A DNA stretch of 64,000 nt, from positions 175,551 to 239,550 of the forward strand of contig CAXXHP010000005.1 of assembly GCA_963662675.2 (NCBI GenBank), written 5' to 3'. The DNA is from G963662675 sp963662675 (GTDB taxonomy: Bacteria; Bacteroidota; Bacteroidia; Bacteroidales; Prolixibacteraceae). The notes below the pieces were generated by a model, which saw nothing but the letters and a program-made list of their open reading frames with translations, was not told the origin of the DNA and searched no databases. Of this stretch, positions 9,272 to 19,062 are shown piece after piece (positions within the stretch are counted from its first letter, which is position 1; each line of letters opens with the position of its first letter). The position numbers and the translations under genes were made by a program.

Positions 9272-10294
9272 ATGGGATTATTTTCATTCTTAACCCAAGA
9301 AATAGCAATTGACCTTGGAACAGCCAATACAATTATCATTCAAAATGATAAAATTGTGTTGGACGAGCCCTCGGTTGTTACCATTGACTTAAAAACAGAG
9401 AAATTGGTGGCAATTGGCGAAAAAGCCCGCCAAATGCAAGGGAAAACCCATGCCAATTTAAAAACCATCAGACCGTTACGTGATGGAGTAATAGCAGACT
9501 TTAACGCTGCAGAACAAATGATTCGAGGAATGATCAAGATGATTAATCCCAAACCAAGATTTTTCTCTCCTGCATTAAAGATGGTAGTATGTATTCCTTC
9601 CGGATCCACTGAAGTGGAAATCCGAGCAGTCCGTGACTCATCGGAACATGCTGGTGGACGGGAAGTCTATATGATTTATGAACCAATGGCCGGAGCAATT
9701 GGAATTGGCTTAGATGTTGAAGCACCTGAAGGAAACATGATCGTTGATATTGGTGGAGGAACTACTGAAATTGCTGTTATCTCGCTAGGAGGAATTGTCA
9801 CAAATAAGTCCATACGTATTGCAGGTGATGACCTTACTGCTGACATCATGGAATACATGAGACATCAACACAACATTAAGATTGGGGAACGAACTGCTGA
9901 GGATATTAAGATCAATGTAGGCTCAGCTCTTTCACAGCTGGAAGAACCACCAAGCGATTACGTTGTTCAAGGTCCAAATCAAATGACAGCCCTTCCTATT
10001 GAAGTATTGGTATCTTATCAGGAAATTTCGCATTGTCTTGAGAAATCAATATCAAAAATAGAAGCTGCCATTCTTAGTGCTCTAGAACAAACACCTCCTG
10101 AACTTTATTCTGACATTGTTACAAAAGGGATATATCTAGCAGGTGGAGGAGCCTTACTTCGAGGATTAGACAAACGATTATCTGAAAAACTCAACATTCC
10201 ATTCCATGTTGCTGAAGACCCTTTAAGAGCAGTCGCACGTGGCACTGGGATTGCACTAAAAAATGTCGATAAATTCTCCTTCCTAATCAGGTAA
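9272..10294 (+). CDS. mreB: Rod shape-determining actin homologue MreB
   Basis: MreB polymerises on the inner face of the cytoplasmic membrane and positions the elongasome. Visible actin-fold motifs are the phosphate 1 loop IAIDLGTANT, the phosphate 2 region MIVDIGGGTTEIAVISLGG, the adenosine motif IYLAGGGALLRGLD and the N-terminal amphipathic MGLFSFL that can bind membrane. At 340 residues it is full length. It is the first gene of mreB-mreC-mreD-mrdA-rodA, which runs without a break to 14943. No terminator is seen after purH, so read-through is possible. Confidence 0.97.
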   Translation: MGLFSFLTQEIAIDLGTANTIIIQNDKIVLDEPSVVTIDLKTEKLVAIGEKARQMQGKTHANLKTIRPLRDGVIADFNAAEQMIRGMIKMINPKPRFFSPALKMVVCIPSGSTEVEIRAVRDSSEHAGGREVYMIYEPMAGAIGIGLDVEAPEGNMIVDIGGGTTEIAVISLGGIVTNKSIRIAGDDLTADIMEYMRHQHNIKIGERTAEDIKINVGSALSQLEEPPSDYVVQGPNQMTALPIEVLVSYQEISHCLEKSISKIEAAILSALEQTPPELYSDIVTKGIYLAGGGALLRGLDKRLSEKLNIPFHVAEDPLRAVARGTGIALKNVDKFSFLIR

Positions 10295-10327
10295 TACTGA
10301 ATGGGAAGGGAGTAAACCTTCCTGTAA

Positions 10328-11185
10328 ATGAGAAATTTGTTCCGCTTTCTGGCTCGAAATTATTTTTTCCTTCTGTTTTTGGCATTTGAATCATTCTGCA
10401 TGATCCTCATTGTCAATTATAATAATTACCAGAAAGTTCAATTTTTCAATTCCAGCAATCGGATAAGTGCTAGCATTTATAAAATGAATAGCTCTGTTTT
10501 TGGTTATTTCCAATTGAAACAAGTTAACACGGAATTGGCTGACGAAATTGCCATTTTAAGGAATCAACTTCAAAAATACAGTCACCCCGAAATTGCCTTA
10601 CATGTAGACAGTCTAACTGCATTGAATGACAGTACTCTTTATTTACAAACAGACAGTGCTCAATTTCGATATATTCCGGCAAAAGTCATAAACAACTCAA
10701 CTAACAAACAACACAACTACATTACCCTAAACAAAGGTAGGAAAGACGGCATAGAACCAGACATGGGAATTATTGGTCCGGGGGGGGTAGTTGGAATTAT
10801 AACCAATGTTTCTGATAATTACTCAACGGGACCAACGATATTAAACACACGCTGGAGAGTTTCAGCCAAAATTAAGAAAAATGATTATTTTGGACCTCTC
10901 TCATGGGAAGGCGTTGACCCACTTTCTGCAGAACTAAATGAGATCCCATATCACGTTGAATTATCCGTAGGAGACACGATCGTGACAAGTGGATATTCCT
11001 CCGTATTTCCAGAAGGTATTCCAATCGGTTGGATACAAAGTTTTAATCGTGAAAGCGGAGACAATTTTCACAAAATCAACATCCGGCTATCGACTACTTT
11101 CATGACACTTTCACATATAGAGGTTATTGAGAACTTCCATATCGAAGAATTAACCACCCTACAAGAAAACGAAACAAATGAATAA
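10328..11185 (+). CDS. mreC: Rod shape-determining protein MreC
   Basis: MreC is a single-span periplasmic scaffold that activates PBP2-RodA. There is an N-terminal membrane segment (about residues 10-30) followed by a coiled coil (about 55-85, ELADEIAILRNQLQKY). The two beta domains contain YITLNKGRKDGIEPDMGIIGPGGVVGII and TSGYSSVFPEGIPIGWI, both family hallmarks. At 285 residues it is of usual length. It overlaps mreD by 8 nt (11178-11185). Confidence 0.94.
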   Translation: MRNLFRFLARNYFFLLFLAFESFCMILIVNYNNYQKVQFFNSSNRISASIYKMNSSVFGYFQLKQVNTELADEIAILRNQLQKYSHPEIALHVDSLTALNDSTLYLQTDSAQFRYIPAKVINNSTNKQHNYITLNKGRKDGIEPDMGIIGPGGVVGIITNVSDNYSTGPTILNTRWRVSAKIKKNDYFGPLSWEGVDPLSAELNEIPYHVELSVGDTIVTSGYSSVFPEGIPIGWIQSFNRESGDNFHKINIRLSTTFMTLSHIEVIENFHIEELTTLQENETNE

Positions 11186-11684
11186 AGGACTATGGAAATA
11201 TGGGGTCATGTGGGTATTTCTTGTATTGCTACAGGTTCTGTTGCTTAACCACATTCAGTTTAGCGGCTATGTCAACCCATACATGTATATTCTGTTCATA
11301 TTATTACTTCCATTTGACATCCCCAAATACCTACTATTAATCCTTGGATTTTCATTGGGGATAAACATAGATATCTTCACAAATACACCGGGCATACATG
11401 CATCAGCCACTACCTTTATGGCTTTTACGCGTCCCTATGTCATAAACCTGATCTCTTCCAGAGATGTTTTGGAGATGAACGTTCCTCCTCGAATACAATC
11501 ATTAGGACTTCCTTGGTTTCTCAGATATTCAATAATCTTAGTTTTTCTTCACCATTTCTTTTTATTCTATATTGAAGTTTTTACATTTAATGGGTTTATC
11601 TTCACCTCACTCAGGGTTCTTTTAAGCTCAATATTTACAATTACTTTAATTATTCTTAGTCAATACCTGATATATAAGGAATAG
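11178..11684 (+). CDS. mreD: Rod shape-determining protein MreD
   Basis: A small (168 residues) polytopic protein with five or six predicted spans and very few soluble residues, which is typical of MreD. An NPYMYILFILLLPFDIPKYLLL stretch and the FTNTPGIHASATTFMAF loop resemble Bacteroidota MreD. It sits between mreC (8-nt overlap) and the PBP2 gene (5-nt gap). MreD sequences are poorly conserved, so the call rests mainly on position, size and topology. Its role is as membrane partner of MreC in the elongasome. Confidence 0.9.
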   Translation: MNKGLWKYGVMWVFLVLLQVLLLNHIQFSGYVNPYMYILFILLLPFDIPKYLLLILGFSLGINIDIFTNTPGIHASATTFMAFTRPYVINLISSRDVLEMNVPPRIQSLGLPWFLRYSIILVFLHHFFLFYIEVFTFNGFIFTSLRVLLSSIFTITLIILSQYLIYKE

Positions 11685-11689
11685 AAACC

Positions 11690-13516
11690 GTGGATAAATT
11701 TGCTAAACGAAAATATATACTAGGTGCCATTTTTACTTTTGTAGGACTCGTTTTTATCGCTAAGCTCTTTACTATTCAGGTATTAGATAGTTCCTATAAA
11801 CAATACGCTACCCAAAATGTGCTTCGCCGTGTAATCAATTACCCATCACGAGGACTCATATATGACAGAAATGGAAATCTTCTGGTATATAACAAAGCCG
11901 CTTATGACCTATTGGTTACTCCACGCGAGCTAAGCACCTTCGACACGCTTGAATTTTGCAATATACTGAAGGTTGAAAAAGAAGAATTAATTCGTGAACT
12001 AAAAAAAGCAAAAGCATATTCCCGCTATAAATCATCGATTATAGTGAAACAGCTTTCCCCTGAGATGTATGCTGTTTTACAAGAAAAGCTATTTAAATAT
12101 CCTGGATTTTTCGTGCAAACAAGAACCCTACGTGAATACCCTCAGCATATTGCAGCACATATGCTAGGCTATGTTGGAGAAGTAAACCAAAGCACAATTG
12201 ACAACAACTCCTATTATATACAAGGTGATTATATTGGCGTGACCGGACTGGAGCGCAACTACGAGCAAGAATTGCGAGGAAAAAAAGGCGTAAATCTCTA
12301 CTTGGTAGATGTACACAACCGACTGAAAGGTTCTTACTTAGAAGGAGAGAATGACACGACTGCTGTACTTGGAAACAATTTGATTTCGACAATTGACAGT
12401 GAATTGCAAGCCTATGCTGAGCAGCTCATGAAAAACAAGCGAGGGGCAGTAATCGCAATCGAACCAAAAACAGGAGAGATCCTTTGTTATTACAGTGGTC
12501 CTTCATACGACCCCAATTTGCTGGTTGGCCGAGAAAGAAGTGCAAATTACAAAGCACTTTTAAACGACACATTGAAACCACTTACAAACAGAGCAATATC
12601 AGCATCGTATTCTCCAGGCTCAACCTTTAAAACATTGAACGCTCTCATTGCCCTACAGGAAGGCACAATCACAGAGAATACAACAGTAGTATGTGATGGA
12701 ACTATTTCTAGTCCGATACGTTGCACTCATGACCATGAAACCCCCATTAACCTAGTCGGTGCTATTCGAGAATCCTGTAATCCTTATTTTTGGCAAACTT
12801 TCAAATCTATCATAAACAAATACCCTACAGCAGAAGAAGGCTACAATAAATGGCGTACACATATTCTAAGTTTTGGCGTAGGAACGACATTGGGCACTGA
12901 GTTTTATGGTCAATCGTCAGGAAACATTCCTGAAACATCATATTACGACCGATACTATACCTCAAACCATTGGAATGCACTAACAATACGTTCTTTATCC
13001 ATCGGACAAGGAGAAATTATAATGACCCCCTTGCAAATGGCAAACATAGGTGCGGTTATTGCAAATAGAGGATATTACATTGAGCCTCACTTAATCAAAG
13101 CAATAACAAGTGCAGATGGAATAACAAACAACCTTTCTTTTGAGAAAAAATACAGCAGCGTAAACTCAGAACATTATAGCGGTGTAATTGAAGGGATGCA
13201 ACAAGTCGTAGAACAAACAAATACACGTTACACGGCCTTTGTTGACAGCTTAGTTATTTGCGGAAAAACAGGAACGATACAGAATCCTCATGGATCAGAC
13301 CACTCTGCATTCATTGGATTTGCCCCAAAAGACAATCCACAGATTGCAATTGCCGTTTATGTGGAAAATGGGGTTTGGGGTGCAAGATATGCTGCTCCTA
13401 TTGCCAGCCTTATGATGGAGAAATATGTAAATGGAGCTATTGAATCACCATCAAGACAAGCCTTGGAGCAAAGAATGTATGAGGCTAATTTACTAAACCC
13501 TAACCAACCGAAATAA
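11690..13516 (+). CDS. mrdA: Penicillin-binding protein 2 (elongasome transpeptidase)
   Basis: A class B PBP that cross-links peptidoglycan during side-wall growth together with RodA. It has one N-terminal membrane span (about 9-30), a dimerisation/pedestal domain with NYPSRGLIYDRNGNLL, and a transpeptidase domain with all three catalytic motifs: S311-T-F-K (SPGSTFKTL), S362-C-N and KTG (CGKTGTIQNPHG). At 608 residues it is normal. The start is GTG at 11690. Its TAA overlaps the rodA ATG (TAATG), indicating translational coupling with rodA. Confidence 0.95.
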   Translation: MDKFAKRKYILGAIFTFVGLVFIAKLFTIQVLDSSYKQYATQNVLRRVINYPSRGLIYDRNGNLLVYNKAAYDLLVTPRELSTFDTLEFCNILKVEKEELIRELKKAKAYSRYKSSIIVKQLSPEMYAVLQEKLFKYPGFFVQTRTLREYPQHIAAHMLGYVGEVNQSTIDNNSYYIQGDYIGVTGLERNYEQELRGKKGVNLYLVDVHNRLKGSYLEGENDTTAVLGNNLISTIDSELQAYAEQLMKNKRGAVIAIEPKTGEILCYYSGPSYDPNLLVGRERSANYKALLNDTLKPLTNRAISASYSPGSTFKTLNALIALQEGTITENTTVVCDGTISSPIRCTHDHETPINLVGAIRESCNPYFWQTFKSIINKYPTAEEGYNKWRTHILSFGVGTTLGTEFYGQSSGNIPETSYYDRYYTSNHWNALTIRSLSIGQGEIIMTPLQMANIGAVIANRGYYIEPHLIKAITSADGITNNLSFEKKYSSVNSEHYSGVIEGMQQVVEQTNTRYTAFVDSLVICGKTGTIQNPHGSDHSAFIGFAPKDNPQIAIAVYVENGVWGARYAAPIASLMMEKYVNGAIESPSRQALEQRMYEANLLNPNQPK

Positions 13517-14943
13517 TGGCAAGCAGAAACAACATGTGGGCTAACCTCGACTGGATGACCATCGGTATTTATGTATTGCTTGTTTTTTTGGGATGGTTAA
13601 ACATTTATGCAGCAGTTTTCAACGAAGACTACAGTAGCATTTTCGATATGAGCCAACGCTACGGCAAACAATTACTTTGGATTTCTGCAGCCTTTATAAT
13701 TGGTGCTACTCTAATTATTGTCGACAGTAAACTCTACGTATCGTTTGCCTATATCTTTTATGGAGTTACCATTCTTCTGTTAATAGGGGTATTACTTTTA
13801 GGGACTACAGTAAAAGGATCACAATCATGGTTTCAGGTTGGTGGATTTGCCATCCAACCAGCTGAATTTACAAAGTTTACGACGGCCTTGGCTCTTGCTA
13901 AATATATGAGTTCCTACAATTTTAAAATCCATCAATTAAAATCCTTGACAATTATCGGAGGTATCATAATCCTACCCGTAACTCTAATCTTTCTTCAAAA
14001 TGATACAGGTTCAGCATTAGTATTTGCCATATTTTCATTAGTACTCTACAGAGAAGGGCTGTCTGGCATCTTTCTATTCATGGGTCTTCTTATTGCCATT
14101 GTCTTTATTTTAACCCTAGTATTCAGTCCAATATACTCCATGGCCATTTTAACATTATCGGCCTTTCTTTTCCACTATTTCAACAGACTAAAATTCTGGG
14201 AAGGAGCTAAAGCGTTGGCAGTTTACATCTCCATTTTTGCCACAATTTGGCTGGCTAATTACATTCTCAAACAAGAGTACACTACAACTCAGACACTCTT
14301 TGTATCTTCTCTGATTTCATCCGCAATATTTGCCATTTATTCTTTCAGAAAAAAATTTAGCCAGACCCTAATCATCCTTGGCATATACACATCAATGATA
14401 TTTACCACATTTTCCGTTGACTATGTCTTCAATAACATATTAGAATCGCACCAACAAGCCCGGATTAATGAACTGTTAGGCATAAAGTCCGATCCATTGG
14501 GTGTTGGATATAATGTCAATCAATCTAAAATTGCGATTGGCTCAGGCGGATTCTTTGGAAAGGGCTTTTTAAACGGCACGCAAACCAAATTTAACTTCGT
14601 ACCTGAACAAAGTACCGATTTTATCTTTTGCACTGTTGGTGAAGAATGGGGTTTTATGGGAACTTCAATTATTATTCTTCTTTTTTTGGGACTACTCTTC
14701 AGGTTAATCTACATGGCAGAAAGGCAACGTTCTGTTTTTAGTCGTGTTTACGGCTATGGCGTTGCATGTATCCTCTTTTTTCATCTTGCCATAAATATTG
14801 GGATGACCATAGGACTTGCTCCGGTAATAGGAATCCCTCTTCCTTTTTTCAGTTATGGAGGTTCTTCCTTGTGGTCTTTCACAATCTTGCTTTTTATTTT
14901 TATTCGCCTGGATGCCAGCAGAATGGAGAAGTTAAGCTACTAA
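13516..14943 (+). CDS. rodA: Peptidoglycan glycosyltransferase RodA (SEDS family)
   Basis: RodA polymerises lipid II into glycan strands in complex with PBP2. The 475-residue protein has about twelve spans, the GSQSWFQVGGFAIQPAEFTKF segment and the large periplasmic loop with the SEDS catalytic-region motif DPLGVGYNVNQSKIAIGSGG followed by FVPEQSTDFIF. The end carries IPLPFFSYGGSS. It is longer than E. coli RodA (370). The extra length lies in a hydrophobic insert around residues 215-300 that probably adds two or three spans, and long RodA forms are common in Bacteroidia. It is the last gene of the mre operon. Confidence 0.95.
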   Translation: MASRNNMWANLDWMTIGIYVLLVFLGWLNIYAAVFNEDYSSIFDMSQRYGKQLLWISAAFIIGATLIIVDSKLYVSFAYIFYGVTILLLIGVLLLGTTVKGSQSWFQVGGFAIQPAEFTKFTTALALAKYMSSYNFKIHQLKSLTIIGGIIILPVTLIFLQNDTGSALVFAIFSLVLYREGLSGIFLFMGLLIAIVFILTLVFSPIYSMAILTLSAFLFHYFNRLKFWEGAKALAVYISIFATIWLANYILKQEYTTTQTLFVSSLISSAIFAIYSFRKKFSQTLIILGIYTSMIFTTFSVDYVFNNILESHQQARINELLGIKSDPLGVGYNVNQSKIAIGSGGFFGKGFLNGTQTKFNFVPEQSTDFIFCTVGEEWGFMGTSIIILLFLGLLFRLIYMAERQRSVFSRVYGYGVACILFFHLAINIGMTIGLAPVIGIPLPFFSYGGSSLWSFTILLFIFIRLDASRMEKLSY

Positions 14944-15125
14944 TAAAACTGGAGAACACATACTCCAATTTTCAAAATTCCTCAATTTTTCGTATCTTTA
15001 ACATCCTTAATTTTTTCAGAAAAAGAGAAATCGATCATCGTGTTTTTTAGGTAGCTCAACAACCACACCCCATTTCATACATGATTTTCTATTTAGGGGA
15101 TCATCTATTTAAAAAACTTGAAGCT

Positions 15126-16442
15126 ATGAAGTATCAATCATATACGCTAAATAATTTTCGCAACATTCCCCAATTAGATAAGCTGAATGAACAACAAAAG
15201 TTTATCATTGAGGTTGTGGGAACTGTGCTGCCATTTAAAGTCAGTAATTATATCATTGATGAATTAATTGACTGGAACAACTTCGAAAACGACCCATTCT
15301 TCATATTGAACTTCCCTCAAAAAGGCATGCTGACCGATGAACGCTTTCAGCGGATTGCAAACTTACTAAATACCAAGGCAGATAAAGCAAAGATTAAAAA
15401 AGCAGTTAACGAAATCCGTATCCTATTAAATCCAAATCCGGCAAAACAAGAAACTAACGTTCCTATGTTAGATGGAGTTAAACTCAATGGAATTCAACAT
15501 AAATACAGAGAAACCATGTTGTTTTTCCCCTCTCAGGGACAAACTTGTCATGCCTATTGCACCTTCTGCTTCCGTTGGCCTCAGTTTGCCATGAATAGTT
15601 TTAAGTTTGCCATGAAGGAAGCTGACCTCATGATCAAATACCTGAAACAACATACTGAAATCACAGATGTATTATTTACAGGCGGTGATCCAGCAGTCAT
15701 GTCAACAAAGATTTTTGAACATTATTTTAACGCAATACTTGAAGCCGATCTGGATCATGTTAAAACCATACGGATTGGCACAAAAGCTCTCTCCTACTGG
15801 CCATATCGTTTTACGGAGGACAAAGACGCCAAGGAGCTACTTAATCTATTTGAGAAAATGGCCAAACATGGAAAAACCATTGCTTTAATGGCACATTTTA
15901 ATCATCCTCGTGCTTTGGAAACAAAAGCTGTCCAAAAAGCAATCAAGGCATTGAGATCAGTAGGCGTACAAATAAGATCACAATCTCCATTGCTGAAAAA
16001 TATAAACAACGCCCCAGACATTTGGGCAAAAATGTGGCGGGAGCAAGTCAACCAAGGCATTATTCCTTACTACATGTTTATTGCCAGGAATACGGGTGCT
16101 CAGGATTACTTTGCCATTCCACTAGAAGAGACATGGCACATTTACCAAAAGGCAATCCAACAGGTAAGTGGAATTTGCAGAACAGTACGAGGCCCATCAA
16201 TGTCATGCGCGCCGGGGAAGATCCAAATCATGGGGATCCAGAAGATTAAAGGTGAAAAAGTATTCGTTCTAAACTTTTTACAAGGACGTGATCCGAACTG
16301 GGTAGGAAGACCGTTTTTTGCCCAATTTAATTCGAAGGCAATTTGGCTAGATGATTTAGAGCCTGCTTTTGGCGAGGACAAATTCTTCTTTGAAAACTCA
16401 AGCCTCAAATTACATTCATACCAGACTAAAGAACGGGTTTAG
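15126..16442 (+). CDS. Lysine 2,3-aminomutase-like radical SAM protein (KamA family)
   Basis: The radical SAM cluster motif is CHAYCTFCF (CxxxCxxC), followed by VLFTGGDPAVMS (the GGE-like SAM loop). Near the C-terminus GPSMSCAPGKIQI aligns with the aminomutase PLP-lysine loop. Lysine 2,3-aminomutases move the alpha-amino group of lysine using SAM, a 4Fe-4S cluster and PLP. Here the PLP lysine seems kept, but the Asp that precedes the loop in true lysine enzymes (from memory of the clostridial protein) is replaced by Met-Ser-Cys, so the substrate may differ. The start at 15126 (MKYQSYTLNNFR) fits homologues; an ATG at 15081 adds 15 residues. A TATCTTTA box at 14993-15000 is a possible promoter. 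The gene overlaps acpH by 17 nt, tail to tail. Confidence 0.82.
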   Translation: MKYQSYTLNNFRNIPQLDKLNEQQKFIIEVVGTVLPFKVSNYIIDELIDWNNFENDPFFILNFPQKGMLTDERFQRIANLLNTKADKAKIKKAVNEIRILLNPNPAKQETNVPMLDGVKLNGIQHKYRETMLFFPSQGQTCHAYCTFCFRWPQFAMNSFKFAMKEADLMIKYLKQHTEITDVLFTGGDPAVMSTKIFEHYFNAILEADLDHVKTIRIGTKALSYWPYRFTEDKDAKELLNLFEKMAKHGKTIALMAHFNHPRALETKAVQKAIKALRSVGVQIRSQSPLLKNINNAPDIWAKMWREQVNQGIIPYYMFIARNTGAQDYFAIPLEETWHIYQKAIQQVSGICRTVRGPSMSCAPGKIQIMGIQKIKGEKVFVLNFLQGRDPNWVGRPFFAQFNSKAIWLDDLEPAFGEDKFFFENSSLKLHSYQTKERV

Positions 16443-17037
16443 CAGGCGTGATTATTTCAACGCCAAAATTCTGTTCGGCATATTGCATAAGCTCGGGGAA
16501 AAATTCGTCAAACTCGTCTTTTATCATCTGGAATTCGTCAATTAATACTTGCATTGCATAATCGGCTTCATCTGGCAGACTGGTGCGTCTCCCCATAATT
16601 TCTAAAGATTGACGAATACCTTCAAACTTGGCATAAGACTCTAGCCTTTTATGCTGAATTAAGAAAGGAAGAAAGCCTTTTACTCGAATGGGAAGATGAA
16701 TAAAATTAGATAGTAAAACTGCATGGACATGCTTTGCAAACTCGCGCAAGGTACAAACAGAATAATCACGCCAATATTTTGCTAAAAAATGATCAAATAT
16801 GATGTCAGTTATAATTCCGGAATAACGACCATATTTCTTTTTAAACCGCACAGAACACTGTTTAACCAATGGGTGATCATCCGTAAATGAATCAATTTTT
16901 CGGTGCATCAAAATGCCATGTTGCACTTCTTTCTTATAATTCAAATATTGATTCCCCTTTACATAGTCACCAATAAAGTTGCCCAACATCACATCATCAG
17001 ATTCGCCCGACAAATACAAATGCGCCAAATAATTCAT
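16426..17037 (-). CDS. acpH: Acyl carrier protein phosphodiesterase
   Basis: AcpH removes the 4'-phosphopantetheine arm from holo-ACP. The N-terminus MNYLAHLYLSGESDDVMLGNF, the LMHRKIDSFTDDHP block and the ITDIIFDHFLAKYW block match the ACP_PD family (PF04336), with the conserved His/Asp residues of an HD-like metal site. At 203 residues it is full length. It is convergent with, and overlaps by 17 nt, the aminomutase-like gene. The upstream side (17038-17146) is a divergent intergenic region shared with the PfkB kinase gene. Confidence 0.9.
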   Translation of the reverse strand: MNYLAHLYLSGESDDVMLGNFIGDYVKGNQYLNYKKEVQHGILMHRKIDSFTDDHPLVKQCSVRFKKKYGRYSGIITDIIFDHFLAKYWRDYSVCTLREFAKHVHAVLLSNFIHLPIRVKGFLPFLIQHKRLESYAKFEGIRQSLEIMGRRTSLPDEADYAMQVLIDEFQMIKDEFDEFFPELMQYAEQNFGVEIITPAKPVL

Positions 17038-17146
17038 CCTGCAAAATTATCATTTTTATCAGAATCAGCACATTAAGAACCCGTGCAATCCTTTTCGATT
17101 GTCATGTAATTGATTAGTTTTAATGGCCAACAAACGTCCTTAGGTT

Positions 17147-18061
17147 ATGAGAAAAAAGATTATTGCTTACGGTGAACTATTATGGGATATCCTGCCCTCC
17201 CAGAAGCTACTCGGAGGAGCGCCTGCCAACTTTATTTTCAGAATGAATAACTTTGGAGATGAAGGTTCATTAATTAGCTGTGTTGGTGACGATGCTTTAG
17301 GGAAAGAAGCCCTTCAGCAAGTTCGACAACTTGGGCTGTCGGACGAATACGTTCAAGTAAACCGCACATACCCAACAGGAACTGTACCTGTAACGTTGGA
17401 TGAAAAAGGGATCCCGGATTTTACGATTAGGAAACAAGTAGCCTTTGATTACATTGAACCAACAGTCGAGCTGATTACTCTTGCAGAGAAAGCAAATTGC
17501 ATCTGTTTTGGAACACTTATTCAACGTGAAGAAAGATCAAGAAACACCTTACTTTCACTATTAGGATCTTCACCAAAAGCTATCAAATTCCTCGACATCA
17601 ACCTTCGAAAAGAATGCTATACCAAATCGAGTATTATGGAAAGTTTACAACTGGCTGACATCCTAAAATTAAACGATGAAGAATTATTTGTACTCAAAGG
17701 CATACTTGAATTGAAAGGACACTCACTCAAAGAACTGTGTGCCGAAATAATTGAACAATACCAATTGGAATTAGCGTTAGTGACTTTAGGCGAAAAAGGA
17801 GCTTTTACACTCTCAAAAACAGGCGAATATCATTACGACCCAGGCTACCGTATAGAGTTGAAAGACACAATTGGCTCTGGTGATGCCTGTTCTGCAGGCT
17901 TCATGCATTCCTATTTAAACGGAAAATCTCTCAATGACTCATTAAAATTCGGAAACGCAGCTGGGGCAATTGTTGCCACAACCTCTGGTGGAACAAAAAA
18001 AATCACAAAAGAAGATATTATTCAATTTCTTAATGAAAAGCACAATCGCATTTCATTCTAA
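17147..18061 (+). CDS. PfkB-family carbohydrate kinase (fructokinase-like)
   Basis: A ribokinase/PfkB sugar kinase of 304 residues. Visible signatures are the N-terminal GGAPANFIFRMNNFG (PfkB signature 1 region), the DINLRKECY substrate/phosphate strand and the C-terminal DTIGSGDACSAGF, which holds the anion hole and the catalytic Asp. Closest resemblance is to bacterial fructokinases, but the sugar cannot be fixed from sequence. It stands alone on the plus strand and converges with the EamA gene, with only 9 nt between them. Confidence 0.88.
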   Translation: MRKKIIAYGELLWDILPSQKLLGGAPANFIFRMNNFGDEGSLISCVGDDALGKEALQQVRQLGLSDEYVQVNRTYPTGTVPVTLDEKGIPDFTIRKQVAFDYIEPTVELITLAEKANCICFGTLIQREERSRNTLLSLLGSSPKAIKFLDINLRKECYTKSSIMESLQLADILKLNDEELFVLKGILELKGHSLKELCAEIIEQYQLELALVTLGEKGAFTLSKTGEYHYDPGYRIELKDTIGSGDACSAGFMHSYLNGKSLNDSLKFGNAAGAIVATTSGGTKKITKEDIIQFLNEKHNRISF

Positions 18062-18070
18062 ACTTTTTCT

Positions 18071-18988
18071 CTACTGCTCATCAGAGACTAAATTTCCATT
18101 GCGCCCCCTCGTTTTGGCAACAGAGATTACCAGCACCCCAAGAACAGTAAGTAGCCCACCCCAAAGTTGATGGGGCAAAGGGATCGTTTGGAAATATAAA
18201 TAGCTCCCTCCTAAAACACAAACACCCTTTAGGCTTTGCACAATAGACGATTTAGATACTTCAATGAGCTTAAACGAATAATATATAAGAAGAATCCCCA
18301 AAAATGGCCCAATTATAGATCCAATTGCAATATTTTGCAATACGGACGTGGGGATCACAATAGGATATCCATAGTAGAAAAACATCAAAATAGAAAAAAC
18401 AAACAGCCAGAAAGTACGGTTTGTATTTACCACTTCAGGAGACATGTTTTTAACATTCTTTTTTACGACCAATGAGGCTGTTGATGCAAATAGAGCATTA
18501 ATTAAAACCACTCCAGCACCTGGAATAAATAGTTCCGACAACGAACCTCCTCCCTGATAGCTAACAACAAAAGCCCCAGAAATGGCAATAAAACCGCCAA
18601 ATGATTCGATCCAGGTAAATCGTTCTTGGAGAAAAAGAACTCCTCCCAGAGTTAGAAATACGGGGTAAAGATTCCCAATAAAAGAAGTTACGGCCGGATC
18701 CGGAATAATGTGAATAGAGAGGAAAAAAGTAGTTGTGGTAAATATTTCAAGAATACCCAATATTGCCAACGTTTTAAATTGTTGTTTCGAGAACAAGAGG
18801 ATATTCTTATAATGACCAGTTTTTAAAAGCCATGCAAAGTTTAACAAGAAGGCAATAAAAAACCAATAAATGCCGAATTGACTGAGGTGAACCTCATTTA
18901 ATGCAGCCTTACTAAATATGTAGATATTAGAGAAGGCAATCGTCCCAATCGCTGCAAAAATATAACCTTTTATCCGCTCCGACTTCAT
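18071..18988 (-). CDS. EamA/DMT-superfamily transporter
   Basis: A 305-residue polytopic protein with ten hydrophobic segments arranged as two EamA repeats (about residues 5-140 and 155-290). The repeat hallmarks are FIGNLYPVFLTLGGVLFLQERFTWIESFGG and a closing LGVLVISVAK. EamA proteins export metabolites or amino acids; the substrate is unknown. It is downstream of pgi but separated from it by a strong terminator, so it is transcribed independently or by read-through. Confidence 0.88.
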   Translation of the reverse strand: MKSERIKGYIFAAIGTIAFSNIYIFSKAALNEVHLSQFGIYWFFIAFLLNFAWLLKTGHYKNILLFSKQQFKTLAILGILEIFTTTTFFLSIHIIPDPAVTSFIGNLYPVFLTLGGVLFLQERFTWIESFGGFIAISGAFVVSYQGGGSLSELFIPGAGVVLINALFASTASLVVKKNVKNMSPEVVNTNRTFWLFVFSILMFFYYGYPIVIPTSVLQNIAIGSIIGPFLGILLIYYSFKLIEVSKSSIVQSLKGVCVLGGSYLYFQTIPLPHQLWGGLLTVLGVLVISVAKTRGRNGNLVSDEQ

Positions 18989-19000
18989 GGCATAAATCTA

Positions 19001-19035
19001 TATAAAAAAAGAGAAGCCCGAACAAAGGCTTCTCT
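19001..19035 (-). terminator. Rho-independent terminator of pgi
   Basis: On the minus strand a 9-bp perfect stem (AGAGAAGCC / GGCTTCTCT, 19010-19018 with 19027-19035) closes an 8-nt loop and is followed by a run of T (19003-19010 in complement) and TATA. It lies 28 nt past the pgi stop. Confidence 0.85.
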
Positions 19036-19062
19036 CTATATTTTAAACTGCAAAAATTACTT

